7,801 bases of DNA from Lysobacteraceae bacterium (lineage in GTDB: Bacteria; Pseudomonadota; Gammaproteobacteria; Xanthomonadales; Xanthomonadaceae). Below the pieces are notes generated by a model, which saw only the letters and a program-made list of their open reading frames with translations, did no database searches and had not been told where the DNA came from. The position numbers and the translations under genes were made by a program. Shown one piece after another: positions 1 to 6,005 of this stretch. The stretch is from the NCBI GenBank assembly GCA_028293685.1, contig JAQGOI010000216.1, forward strand, positions 1 to 7,801, read 5' to 3'. The number at the start of each line of letters is the position of its first letter. The first letter of the stretch is position 1.

Positions 1-888
1 GGCGGGCGCGGCGCTGCCGAGCAGCAACTTCAGGTTTGCAGGTTGGACGAGGGAGTCTGACAGTGGAACGACGACAGCTTTCCAGCAATCCGGGCTCATG
101 AGCCTGGGGAGCAGCGATCCCCGGGGAACCGCCGATGCATCGGGTGTGGCCGGGCCAGCGAAGAACCCGCACATCCAGTAGAAAACGCGGGATAGAACAA
201 TGCCGGCACCGGCATAACACACGGCCTCCGGAATTGAACGCTGCAACCGGCGCCTCACCAGCAGCAACGAGCCGGCCGTCGCGACAAATCCGACGAACGC
301 GACTTCGTCGAGCAGTACGCCGAGGACTGCCGAGGCGGCCAGCAATCCAAATCGATTCGCACGGAGCCCGGTCGCGTAGCCCAGGTAGAGAACCGTAAGC
401 AGTATCGGCATGAACCATAGCGATGCCAGTCCCCAGGCAAACACGATCGGGGCGTCCAGCGACAACAGCACCATGACCAACGCGATGGCGAGGGCTGTCT
501 CACCTGCCGTGAAGCGACGCGGGCCATCGGACAGCGCCAGCATCATTAACGTGACCAACAACAACACCGCACTGGTCAATCCGAACAATCCCTCGATCGA
601 AAAATCCATGTCGAAGAAGTGCGTGTGGAACAGAAGGATGAGCTTGTAGAACGGCTGGTTGGTTTCGCCTTGCTTGTCCTGCGAAAAGAAATCGAGCAGT
701 GACATGTGCCCTTCGATATACCTGCCCAGAAAGCCGCCAAGGAACCGCCAGGCATCCGCCTCTGGCAGCGGCACCGTCGTCGCCAGTACATACGCATACG
801 CATTGGCGATGATCATCGCGCAACACAACGTACATGCCGCAGGCCAGAAATATAGTCGGGCCCCGCTGAGAGCTTCTTTACCGGTCAT
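1..888 (-). CDS. Multi-pass inner-membrane protein, C-terminus cut off by window edge
   Basis: The minus-strand frame stays open from an ATG at 888 to the window edge, giving 296 residues of a longer protein. An AGGG about nine bases upstream supports this start; an in-frame TAA lies at 948. Strongly hydrophobic stretches lie near residues 13-38, 98-119, 129-170, 180-210 and 223-243, so it is a polytopic membrane protein. Between the first two lies a loop of about 60 residues (40-97) with DAWRFL, IEGHMSLLDFF, QPFYKL and FFDMDF. That layout resembles large uncharacterised membrane proteins with GT-C-like topology, in which a polar periplasmic loop follows the first helix. This likeness is from memory and is weak. 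No enzyme motif can be called, so a role in cell-surface glycan or lipid work is only a guess. No other gene is close enough to suggest an operon; the nearest upstream gene on this strand ends at 1354. Confidence 0.72.
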   Translation of the reverse strand, partial: MTGKEALSGARLYFWPAACTLCCAMIIANAYAYVLATTVPLPEADAWRFLGGFLGRYIEGHMSLLDFFSQDKQGETNQPFYKLILLFHTHFFDMDFSIEGLFGLTSAVLLLVTLMMLALSDGPRRFTAGETALAIALVMVLLSLDAPIVFAWGLASLWFMPILLTVLYLGYATGLRANRFGLLAASAVLGVLLDEVAFVGFVATAGSLLLVRRRLQRSIPEAVCYAGAGIVLSRVFYWMCGFFAGPATPDASAVPRGSLLPRLMSPDCWKAVVVPLSDSLVQPANLKLLLGSAAPA

Positions 889-1353
889 GATGCATAGCCC
901 TGGCAAAACGCCTGCCGCCACGATAATCGAATCATGGCTTCGCGTTTATCAGTTGGGTTGACCATGCTTCCCACGAGAGGTCATCAGACCACCCGCCTGG
1001 AATGTCAGCATTGGCCGTCGGCGACCCTTGTCCCCGCTTTTTGCGCGGGCAGGCGGGTTTTCGACAGCAATCGTGCATGACCTGCGCTTGTGGCTCGAAT
1101 AGGTTGACTCTGTGCGACTGCATTGCGCGCAGCACCGGTTACGCAGTGCCGAGAGCAAGAGAGGACCAATGCATGGCCTGCGTCGGCTGAAGACAGGGTT
1201 CCCGTCGACGACTGGACCACGTCAGGAGGTGGCTGCGCATTCCACCGGGGGCTTGGCACCCCGAGTCTTTCGGGATTGCATGGTCGCGCGGCCAATCCGC
1301 CGTTATGGTCCCGACGACAAGTACACCGTCCCCCGCATTGCGCGAACCTGCGC
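889..1353. other. Gene-poor interval with weak hairpins
   Basis: No convincing gene lies in these 465 bases. The short open frames on both strands lack a ribosome site, a hydrophobic pattern or a recognisable domain. Visible structure includes a 9-bp inverted repeat (ACCCGCCTG at 991-999 with CAGGCGGGT at 1050-1058, followed by three more T, 1059-1061) enclosing a smaller CCCGC/GCGGG hairpin near 1033-1048. Two competing short hairpins lie at 1246-1263 (CGGGG/CCCCG) and 1260-1274 (CCCGA/TCGGG). The last two sit downstream of the minus-strand gene that ends at 1354 and could help end its transcript, although no T-run follows on that strand. The promoter of the membrane-protein gene at 888 should also lie here, but I see no good match. 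Confidence 0.5.
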
Positions 1354-1953
1354 TTACTTTCGCGCCAAGCCGTAGATCTGCAGGTGGATGGTGCCGTCAG
1401 GGTTCGTGCTGCGGGACACCGCGGCGTTGGACATCTCAGGCCCCGCGAGCATCGTGTAAAGGGTGAACCAGTCGTCGGCGGCGTCGACCGAGGGAAAATC
1501 CGCGCCGATCAGGCAGACAGATGAGCGGCAATGCGAATCGAACGACAGCGGCTTGGCATCGAGTTGGTCGATCTGCGGGGCGCTGCTGGCCGCCTCAAGC
1601 GCCTTTTGCTTTCGCGAGGCCCAAACCCCGTCGACAGGCTCGCTGTCGTAGCGCGATCGCAGCTTCTTTCTGCCGGCATCAACGAGCTTGGATATGTTTG
1701 CATTGTTGGCTGCCGCAAAGCCTCTTGGATCCTGCCTGAATATGGGCAGGGAGGTTGGTCGAGACGGTTGTGGCAAATCCGTGGCGACCGGCGTTACCGG
1801 AACCCCTGACGCTTCGTCTTCAACTGTAACGGCTGCCGGACTGGCATTGCTCCCGCGCAGGTGCGAATGCAGGGACCACCCTGAAAAAGCGGCAACCACA
1901 ACAAGGATGATCGCGCCCATAACGACGTGAGTGGTCGATGCTTTGTCTTTCAA
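1354..1953 (-). CDS. Membrane-anchored protein of unknown function, TTG start
   Basis: The frame stays open upstream as far as an ATG at 2088. The likely start is a TTG at 1953, with a perfect AAGGAG nine bases ahead of it and a hydrophobic helix directly after it. The 2088 start would put 45 Pro/Gly/Arg-rich residues, encoded by a hairpin, in front. From the TTG the protein has 199 residues: a short charged N-terminus, one membrane helix (about 9-25), a Pro/Ser/Thr-rich linker (about 35-75), and a soluble C-terminal half likely in the periplasm. That half has a CRSSVC pair (Cys142, Cys147), a DDWFTLYTML segment (160-169) and a TNPDGTIHLQIY end. The short-spaced cysteine pair before an acidic strand recalls small uncharacterised envelope proteins of Xanthomonadales, and a disulfide is possible. 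No catalytic motif is seen. It lies 153 bases downstream of the exported-protein gene on the same strand, so the two may be cotranscribed. Confidence 0.72.
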   Translation of the reverse strand: MKDKASTTHVVMGAIILVVVAAFSGWSLHSHLRGSNASPAAVTVEDEASGVPVTPVATDLPQPSRPTSLPIFRQDPRGFAAANNANISKLVDAGRKKLRSRYDSEPVDGVWASRKQKALEAASSAPQIDQLDAKPLSFDSHCRSSVCLIGADFPSVDAADDWFTLYTMLAGPEMSNAAVSRSTNPDGTIHLQIYGLARK

Positions 1954-1969
1954 AAGATATGGCTCCTTG
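1948..1969 (-). promoter_or_regulatory. Ribosome binding site that decides a TTG start
   Basis: On the minus strand AAGGAG lies nine bases ahead of TTG AAA GAC. No ATG or GTG in this frame has a comparable site; the next in-frame ATG (residue 12 of the TTG product) would delete the start of the membrane helix. This is why I place the start at TTG. Confidence 0.6.
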
Positions 1970-2044
1970 GACTCGTACCTGTAGTGCCCTCTTGGCCCAG
2001 GCCGCGCCCGCACGAGGCGTTGCATGCCTACGCCCGGGCACTGA

Positions 2045-2072
2045 CCGATGGGGGCTGGTGGACCCCCATCGG
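2045..2072 (-). terminator. Perfect 10-bp hairpin between two minus-strand genes
   Basis: CCGATGGGGG (2045-2054) and CCCCCATCGG (2063-2072) are perfect complements around an 8-base loop. The hairpin lies between the stop of the exported-protein gene (2107) and the TTG start at 1953. No T-run follows on either strand, so it is not a classic intrinsic terminator. It could stabilise the end of the upstream message, cause partial termination, or set the ratio between the two genes. Confidence 0.5.
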
Positions 2073-2106
2073 GCAGATCAATGGGCAATCGGTGGATTTC
2101 AGACGG

Positions 2107-2667
2107 TCAGGTCCCGACGCCGTCCTCTGCCGACCATTGAAGGTCAAAGAAATTCAAGCTCACATGCGGCGGCAGCAAGCAGTTGATGCCGACGATATAG
2201 TTGCCAAGCGAGGTCGCACCCACGTTGGGATTATCGGCAACGGTGAAGCTGTCAAGACTGAGCGAATTTGCCGGGACCACAACGTTATGGGTCGCCGTAT
2301 AGGCGTCGCCAAGGCCCAGACCCGGAGTGCCCGTCAGCAACGTACAAGAAACCGTGACGTCGGAAGCCGTCCCATTCGACATCGTATACATAAGGGCTGT
2401 CGGCTGTTGAGCCACCAAGCCACTGGGATCGGAATCATTCACGGTGAGGTGTAGGTTGCATGCGACTGCGATTGCGGCCGTGCCGACATTTTCCGCGCCA
2501 ATGACACGGTTGCGTATCGTGTTGGTGACCCCTGGAGTGAACGCTTGGCAGAAGTTCACCGCATTGGCCACCATTTCATGGCCTGAATTTGCCGCACTGG
2601 AATCAGCCGAGTGAAACGCTGTTCCGATCGCAAGCGTGATCAATCCCATCTTGAGCATGTTCGTCAT
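2107..2667 (-). CDS. Exported protein of unknown function with four cysteines
   Basis: This 186-residue protein starts at ATG 2667 behind AAGGGG seven bases upstream. It has a standard Sec signal peptide: Lys6, a hydrophobic core (about 7-18), and a likely cut after SSAA near residue 26. The mature part is about 160 residues, rich in Thr, Ser, Val, Ala and Asn, with alternating beta-strand-like patterns. It has four cysteines, in NFCQAF, VACNL, VSCTLL and GINCLLPP, enough for two disulfides. There is no lipobox, no C-terminal membrane helix and no enzyme motif. It looks like a small secreted or periplasmic beta-rich protein. The gene is the first of a possible two-gene unit with the anchored protein at 1354-1953. 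Its codon use is visibly less GC-rich at third positions than that of the genes right of 3024, which fits an accessory gene. Confidence 0.75.
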   Translation of the reverse strand: MTNMLKMGLITLAIGTAFHSADSSAANSGHEMVANAVNFCQAFTPGVTNTIRNRVIGAENVGTAAIAVACNLHLTVNDSDPSGLVAQQPTALMYTMSNGTASDVTVSCTLLTGTPGLGLGDAYTATHNVVVPANSLSLDSFTVADNPNVGATSLGNYIVGINCLLPPHVSLNFFDLQWSAEDGVGT

Positions 2668-2707
2668 TTAAAGCCCCTTGAACCCCTGTGTGCGCGTGCT
2701 GGTGATA

Positions 2708-2721
2708 CGCATGATCATGCG
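2708..2721. promoter_or_regulatory. Perfect 14-bp palindrome in leader of exported-protein gene
   Basis: CGCATGATCATGCG reads the same on both strands. It lies about 41 bases ahead of the ATG at 2667 and downstream of the proposed -10 box. A perfect dyad of this size suits a dimeric repressor or a leader hairpin, but no regulator can be named from it. Confidence 0.4.
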
Positions 2722-2726
2722 ATTTC

Positions 2727-2747
2727 CGGGGGGCACGCGTTCCCCCG
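2727..2747 (-). promoter_or_regulatory. GC-rich hairpin in leader of exported-protein gene
   Basis: CGGGGG (2727-2732) pairs with CCCCCG (2742-2747) across a 9-base loop. It sits just inside the predicted 5' end of the transcript for the gene starting at 2667. It may protect the message or act with the adjacent 14-bp palindrome. Confidence 0.35.
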
Positions 2748-2752
2748 ATCCA

Positions 2753-2781
2753 GCTATAAACGGGGAGGCGTCGGATTTCAG
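2753..2781 (-). promoter_or_regulatory. Possible sigma-70 promoter for exported-protein gene
   Basis: Read on the minus strand, CTGAAA (2781-2776) and TATAGC (2758-2753) are separated by 17 bases. Each matches four of six consensus bases. A start here would give a leader of about 80 bases containing the GC-rich hairpin and the palindrome. Confidence 0.3.
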
Positions 2782-2989
2782 GCCACCTCTTGGCAGGCGT
2801 GGATGTTTCGATGCGCTTGCGGGCTGCTCCGTCGCATACGTGGCAGTGCTGCCGGAGTGACCTCAGCATCAATAAGGGATGCGTGCCTGGATCATCGACG
2901 GCGTCAACGGCCGCGGCATTGACCGGTGCTGCTATTCGCGGACGAGGGCGACAAGGATCGAAACGCTAGGGGGTTCAACCGCGCGCCGG

Positions 2990-2995
2990 TACAAT
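2990..2995 (+). promoter_or_regulatory. Possible -10 element for the tyrosine-catabolism genes
   Basis: TACAAT matches the -10 consensus at five of six bases and lies 29 bases ahead of the ATG at 3024. No good -35 is found at the usual distance, so an activator may be needed, or the match is chance. A TTGACC at 2918-2923 is too far upstream to pair with it. The rest of 2782-2989 shows no gene. Confidence 0.25.
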
Positions 2996-3023
2996 TTCCC
3001 GTCGTCGGCGGAGATCGCGCTAC

Positions 3024-4013
3024 ATGAAACTCGGTTCACTCAAGCAGGGCGGCCGCGATGGCACCCTCATCGTGGTGTCGCGCGACCTGGCGCGTGCCGT
3101 GGAAGCCACCGGCATCGCGCCCACGCTGCAGCGCGCGCTGGAAGACTGGTCCAACCTGGCGTCGCGGCTCAACGCTCTGTACGAAGCATTGAATGACGGC
3201 AGCGCTGACGGCGCCTTCGACGTGGACATGGCGCAGTTGGCCGCTCCCTTGCCGCGTGCGTACGAGTTCGTCGATGGCAGCGCCTATCTGCCACACGTGG
3301 TGCGTGTGCGTCGCGCGCGCGGCGCCGAGGTCCCCGAGAGCTTCTACACCGATCCGCTGATGTACCAGGCGACCAGTGCGGGTTTCCTGGGGCCGCGCGA
3401 TCCCGTGCGCGTGACGGAAGAGAGCTATGGGATCGACCTGGAGGCCGAAATCGTCGTGATCAGCGACGATGTCCCGATGGCGGTCACCCCCGAGCAGGCC
3501 GCAACGCATATCCAGCTGCTCGGACTCGTCAACGACATTTCATTGCGCAACCTGATCCCCGGGGAACTGGCCAAGGGTTTCGGTTTCCTGCAATCCAAGC
3601 CTCGCTCGACGTTGTCGCCGGTGTTCGTGACGCCGGACGAGCTGGGCGACGCGTGGCGCGGCAACAAGCTGCATCGGCCGCTGGTGACCCACATCAACGG
3701 CGTCTGGTTCGGCGCGCCGGAAGCCGGGGTGGACATGCAGTTCGATTTTGCGCAGCTGATGGCCCATGCCGCGCGCACCCGGCCGCTGGTCGCCGGGACG
3801 ATCGTCGGCTCGGGCACGATCGCCAATGAAGATACGAGTCTGGGCGCGTCGTGCTTCGCCGAAAAACGCACGGTCGAAGCACTCGAGTTCGGCAAGCCGC
3901 GGACGCCTTTCATGCAGTTTGGCGATGTGGTCCGGATCGAGATGCTGGATGCGGCTGGCAACAGCATCTTCGGGGCGATCGAGCAGCGGATCGAGCGACA
4001 GGCGGCGCCTTGA
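3024..4013 (+). CDS. fahA: Fumarylacetoacetate hydrolase family protein (fumarylacetoacetase)
   Basis: This 329-residue protein begins MKLGSLKQGGRDG behind a GGAG. It has the fumarylacetoacetate hydrolase fold in the shorter bacterial form (eukaryotic enzymes are about 420 residues). Family features are seen in order: RAYEFVDGSAYLPHV (79-92), SFYTDPLMYQ (106-115), DLEAEI with Glu140 and Glu142, LVNDISLRN with Asp171, GELAKGFGF (180-188), QSKPRSTLSPVFVTPDELG, VGSGTIANED (261-270) and GDVVRIEM (300-307). The two glutamates and Asp171 are the expected metal ligands. In the family, the enzyme splits fumarylacetoacetate to fumarate and acetoacetate, the last step of tyrosine and homogentisate breakdown, in the cytoplasm. 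The isomerase that makes its substrate follows 111 bases downstream on the same strand, which strongly supports this role over other members of the broad family. The earlier enzymes (Hpd, HmgA) are not in the window. Confidence 0.92.
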   Translation: MKLGSLKQGGRDGTLIVVSRDLARAVEATGIAPTLQRALEDWSNLASRLNALYEALNDGSADGAFDVDMAQLAAPLPRAYEFVDGSAYLPHVVRVRRARGAEVPESFYTDPLMYQATSAGFLGPRDPVRVTEESYGIDLEAEIVVISDDVPMAVTPEQAATHIQLLGLVNDISLRNLIPGELAKGFGFLQSKPRSTLSPVFVTPDELGDAWRGNKLHRPLVTHINGVWFGAPEAGVDMQFDFAQLMAHAARTRPLVAGTIVGSGTIANEDTSLGASCFAEKRTVEALEFGKPRTPFMQFGDVVRIEMLDAAGNSIFGAIEQRIERQAAP

Positions 4014-4023
4014 AGCCCGGCGT

Positions 4024-4042
4024 GCCGGTCTGCACGACCGGC
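4024..4042 (+). terminator. Hairpin after fumarylacetoacetase gene
   Basis: GCCGGTC (4024-4030) and GACCGGC (4036-4042) form a 7-bp stem with a 5-base loop, 10 bases after the stop codon. Only a short TCTTTC follows, so termination would be partial. It may act as an attenuator or message-end stabiliser between the two catabolic genes. Confidence 0.4.
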
Positions 4043-4124
4043 GGTCTTTCGCGCCGCGGCGCACCCGGCTAAGGTGGAGGCAAGAGTCCGCGCCAGTGCG
4101 CATTGGGAGTGAGGCAGTGGCGGC

Positions 4125-4775
4125 ATGACCGATCGTCTGTGTCTGTTTTCCTATTGGCGCTCCAGCGCGGCGTATCGCGTGCGGATTGCCTTGAACCTCA
4201 AGAACCTGGCCTACGACATCGCGCCGGTGCATCTGCTGCACGACGAGCAGCATGCCGAGGACTATCGCGTCGCCAACCCGCAGCAACTGGTGCCAGTGCT
4301 GCAGCACGGCCATCGGATGCTGCGGCAGTCTCTGGCCATCCTCGAATACCTGGATGAAATGTGGCCCGAGCCGGCACTGCTGCCGGCCACGGCACGCGAC
4401 CGCCAGCGCGTGCGCGCGTTGGCGCAGCTGGTCGCCTGCGACATCCATCCGCTCAACAACCTGCGCGTGCTGCGCTACTTCGAGCGCGACTGGGGGGTTC
4501 CGCAGGCCGAGCGGGATGTCTGGGTCAGTCACTGGATCAATGAAGGCTTTACCGCTTTCGAAGCCCTGCTGCAGGATCATCCCTCGACCGGCGCCTTCAG
4601 CGACGGCAACACGCCGACGATCGCCGATTGCTGTCTGATCCCGCAGGTGTACAACGCGCGGCGCTTCTCGGTCGACCTGGCGCCCTTTCCCACCATCATG
4701 CGGATCGAGGCGGCCTGCATGGAGCTGCCGGCATTCGATGCGGCGCGTCCGGAGCGTCAGCCCGACGCTCCCTGA
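4125..4775 (+). CDS. maiA: Maleylacetoacetate isomerase (zeta-class glutathione transferase)
   Basis: This 216-residue protein has the usual family length and starts at ATG 4125 with GTGAGG ten bases ahead. The N-terminal thioredoxin-like domain has the zeta-class signature YWRSSAAYRVRIALNLK (10-26), the cis-proline motif NPQQLVPVL (51-59) and the glutathione-binding QSLAILEYLDE (68-78). The helical domain carries the CDIHPLNNLRVLRY segment (105-118) and TIADCCLIPQVYNA (165-178). The reaction is glutathione-dependent cis-trans isomerisation of maleylacetoacetate to fumarylacetoacetate in the cytoplasm, directly feeding the upstream enzyme. In the best-known members the signature reads SSCSWRVRIAL. 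Here the Cys is Ala while both serines are kept; Ser is generally considered the key residue, so activity is expected. The gene ends converging on pilU. Confidence 0.92.
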   Translation: MTDRLCLFSYWRSSAAYRVRIALNLKNLAYDIAPVHLLHDEQHAEDYRVANPQQLVPVLQHGHRMLRQSLAILEYLDEMWPEPALLPATARDRQRVRALAQLVACDIHPLNNLRVLRYFERDWGVPQAERDVWVSHWINEGFTAFEALLQDHPSTGAFSDGNTPTIADCCLIPQVYNARRFSVDLAPFPTIMRIEAACMELPAFDAARPERQPDAP

Positions 4776-4799
4776 CGGATCCTGCGCCGCTGGCCGTCA
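4751..4799. terminator. Paired hairpins at convergent maiA/pilU ends
   Basis: GGAGCGTC (4751-4758) and GACGCTCC (4764-4771) form a perfect 8-bp stem with a 5-base loop inside the last codons of maiA. A second repeat pairs TGACGG (4773-4778) with CCGTCA (4794-4799), and its outer bases are the stop codons of maiA and pilU. CC/GG can extend it after a 2-base bulge. Both hairpins can form in either transcript. Neither is followed by a T-run, so this looks like a two-way transcript end or barrier rather than a classic intrinsic terminator. Confidence 0.5.
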
Positions 4800-5915
4800 G
4801 CGCTGGCTGAGTGCCGCGTCGAATACGTCCGCGTAAGGATCGTGCTCGCCAGTGCCGCCTTCGGACAGCCGGAATTTCAGCGCCAGTCCGTCGCGTGAAT
4901 CGGCCGCGCGCAGGGCTTCCTCACGCTCGACGCGGCCATCCTTGTAGAGCCGGAACAGGCATTGGTCGAAGCTCTCCATGCCTTCTTCCAGCGACTCTTC
5001 CATCGCCTGCTTGAGTTCATGGATCTGTCCACGCCGCAGCAGCTCGCGGATGGTCGGCGTGTTGATCAGGATTTCGGCGGCGGGCATGCGGCGGCCATCG
5101 ACGCCAACCACCAGGCGCTGCGAAACCACGGCCTTGAGGTTGAGGGCGAGGTTCATCAGCACATTCTTGTGCGCACCCTCGGGGAAGAAGTTGAGGATGC
5201 GTTCGATGGTCTGGTCGGCGTTGTTGGAGTGCAGCGTCGCCAGGCAGATGTGACCGGTTTCGGCGAAGGCGATGGCGGCCTCCATGGTCGTGGCATCCAG
5301 GATTTCACCGATCAGGATGACATCGGGCGCTTCGCGCATCGCATTCTTGAGCGCGTTGTGGAAGGCGTGCGTGTCGATGCCGACTTCGCGCTGGTTGACG
5401 ATCGACTGCTTGTGCTTGTGCAGATATTCGATCGGATCCTCGATGGTGAGAATGTGTCCAGATGTATTGCTGTTGCGGTAATCGATCATCGAGGCGAGCG
5501 TCGTCGACTTGCCCGAACCGGTCGAGCCGACGATCAGCACCAGCCCGCGCGGCGCCATGATGATTTCCTTGAGCACCTGCGGCAGCTGCAGTTCCTCGAT
5601 CGAAGGCACCACGCCGCGGATCGAGCGGATCACCATGCCGACTTCGCCACGCTGCTTGAACACGTTGACGCGGAAGCGGCCGGTGTCCTGCAGCGCCAGC
5701 GCCATGTTGAGCTCCAGGTCGCGCTCGAAGATCGGCACCTGGCCTTCATCCATCAGCGAATAGGCGATCTTCTTGACCATGCCCGGTGGCAGGCCGGTGC
5801 TGCCCAGCGGATAAAGCTTGCCTTCGACCTTGATGTTCACCGGCGCACCGGTGGTCAGGAACATGTCGGAGGCGTTCTTCTCCGTCATCAGCTTCAGGAA
5901 ATAGCCGATATCCAT
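4797..5915 (-). CDS. pilU: Type IV pilus retraction-type ATPase PilU
   Basis: This 372-residue protein starts at ATG 5915 behind AGAGGAA. It is a PilT/PilU-family secretion ATPase: N-terminal domain about 1-100, then the RecA-like ATPase core with Walker A GSTGSGKST (130-138), the Asp box TIEDPIE (157-163), Walker B DVILIGE (198-204) and the His box HICLATLHSNN (222-232). The C-terminal part, with TPTIRELLRRG (286-296), EESLEEGMESFDQ (306-318) and RLSEGGTGEHDPYAD (349-363), fits PilU better than PilT, which is shorter and carries an AIRNL-type motif. In the family PilU works at the inner-membrane base of the pilus, boosting PilT-driven retraction and twitching. The usual partner pilT, commonly adjacent, is not downstream here. 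Where PilT proteins have GEMRD, this one has GEILD, so the Arg is lost. It converges on maiA and diverges from the lipoprotein gene. Confidence 0.92.
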   Translation of the reverse strand: MDIGYFLKLMTEKNASDMFLTTGAPVNIKVEGKLYPLGSTGLPPGMVKKIAYSLMDEGQVPIFERDLELNMALALQDTGRFRVNVFKQRGEVGMVIRSIRGVVPSIEELQLPQVLKEIIMAPRGLVLIVGSTGSGKSTTLASMIDYRNSNTSGHILTIEDPIEYLHKHKQSIVNQREVGIDTHAFHNALKNAMREAPDVILIGEILDATTMEAAIAFAETGHICLATLHSNNADQTIERILNFFPEGAHKNVLMNLALNLKAVVSQRLVVGVDGRRMPAAEILINTPTIRELLRRGQIHELKQAMEESLEEGMESFDQCLFRLYKDGRVEREEALRAADSRDGLALKFRLSEGGTGEHDPYADVFDAALSQR

Positions 5916-5941
5916 TCAAGGTTCCTCTGATGGCGTCATCA

Positions 5942-5970
5942 TTGCGGACGACGCACAAGCTGATGAAAAT
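5942..5970 (+). promoter_or_regulatory. Possible sigma-70 promoter for the DUF4398 lipoprotein gene
   Basis: TTGCGG (5942-5947) and GAAAAT (5965-5970) are 17 bases apart. The -10 matches four of six consensus bases and the -35 matches TTG only. It lies in the 90-bp region between the divergent starts of pilU (5915) and the lipoprotein gene (6006). Confidence 0.28.
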
Positions 5971-5982
5971 GGCCGTGCGTCG
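5949..5982. promoter_or_regulatory. 8-bp inverted repeat between divergent genes
   Basis: CGACGCAC (5949-5956) and GTGCGTCG (5975-5982) are perfect complements separated by 18 bases. They span the proposed spacer and -10 region of the plus-strand promoter and lie upstream of pilU. Arms this far apart are more like two half-sites for a dimeric regulator than a hairpin. Shared control of both genes is possible but not shown. Confidence 0.38.
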
Positions 5983-6005
5983 CCCCTCCGCCACACGGCA
6001 CACCG

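Noticed and set aside
576..803. An apparent frameshift in the membrane protein near 660-670
   Set aside because: Careful base-by-base reading shows one continuous frame from 888 to 1; the short overlapping frames are simply the other frames.
1005..1295. A 96-codon minus-strand frame in the gap downstream of the anchored-protein gene
   Set aside because: No ribosome site, no hydrophobic or domain pattern, and several equally long frames overlap it on both strands.
1927..2454. A 175-codon plus-strand frame
   Set aside because: It overlaps the exported-protein gene and the intergenic hairpin in antisense, with no ribosome site or recognisable domain.
3540..4580. A 346-codon open frame on the minus strand across fahA and maiA
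   Set aside because: It lies antisense to two clearly recognised genes and its product is His/Arg/Gln-rich without domain features, as expected for a high-GC shadow frame.
4962..5930. A 322-codon open frame on the plus strand across pilU
   Set aside because: Antisense to an unmistakable PilU; the product is an Asp/His/Arg-rich shadow.
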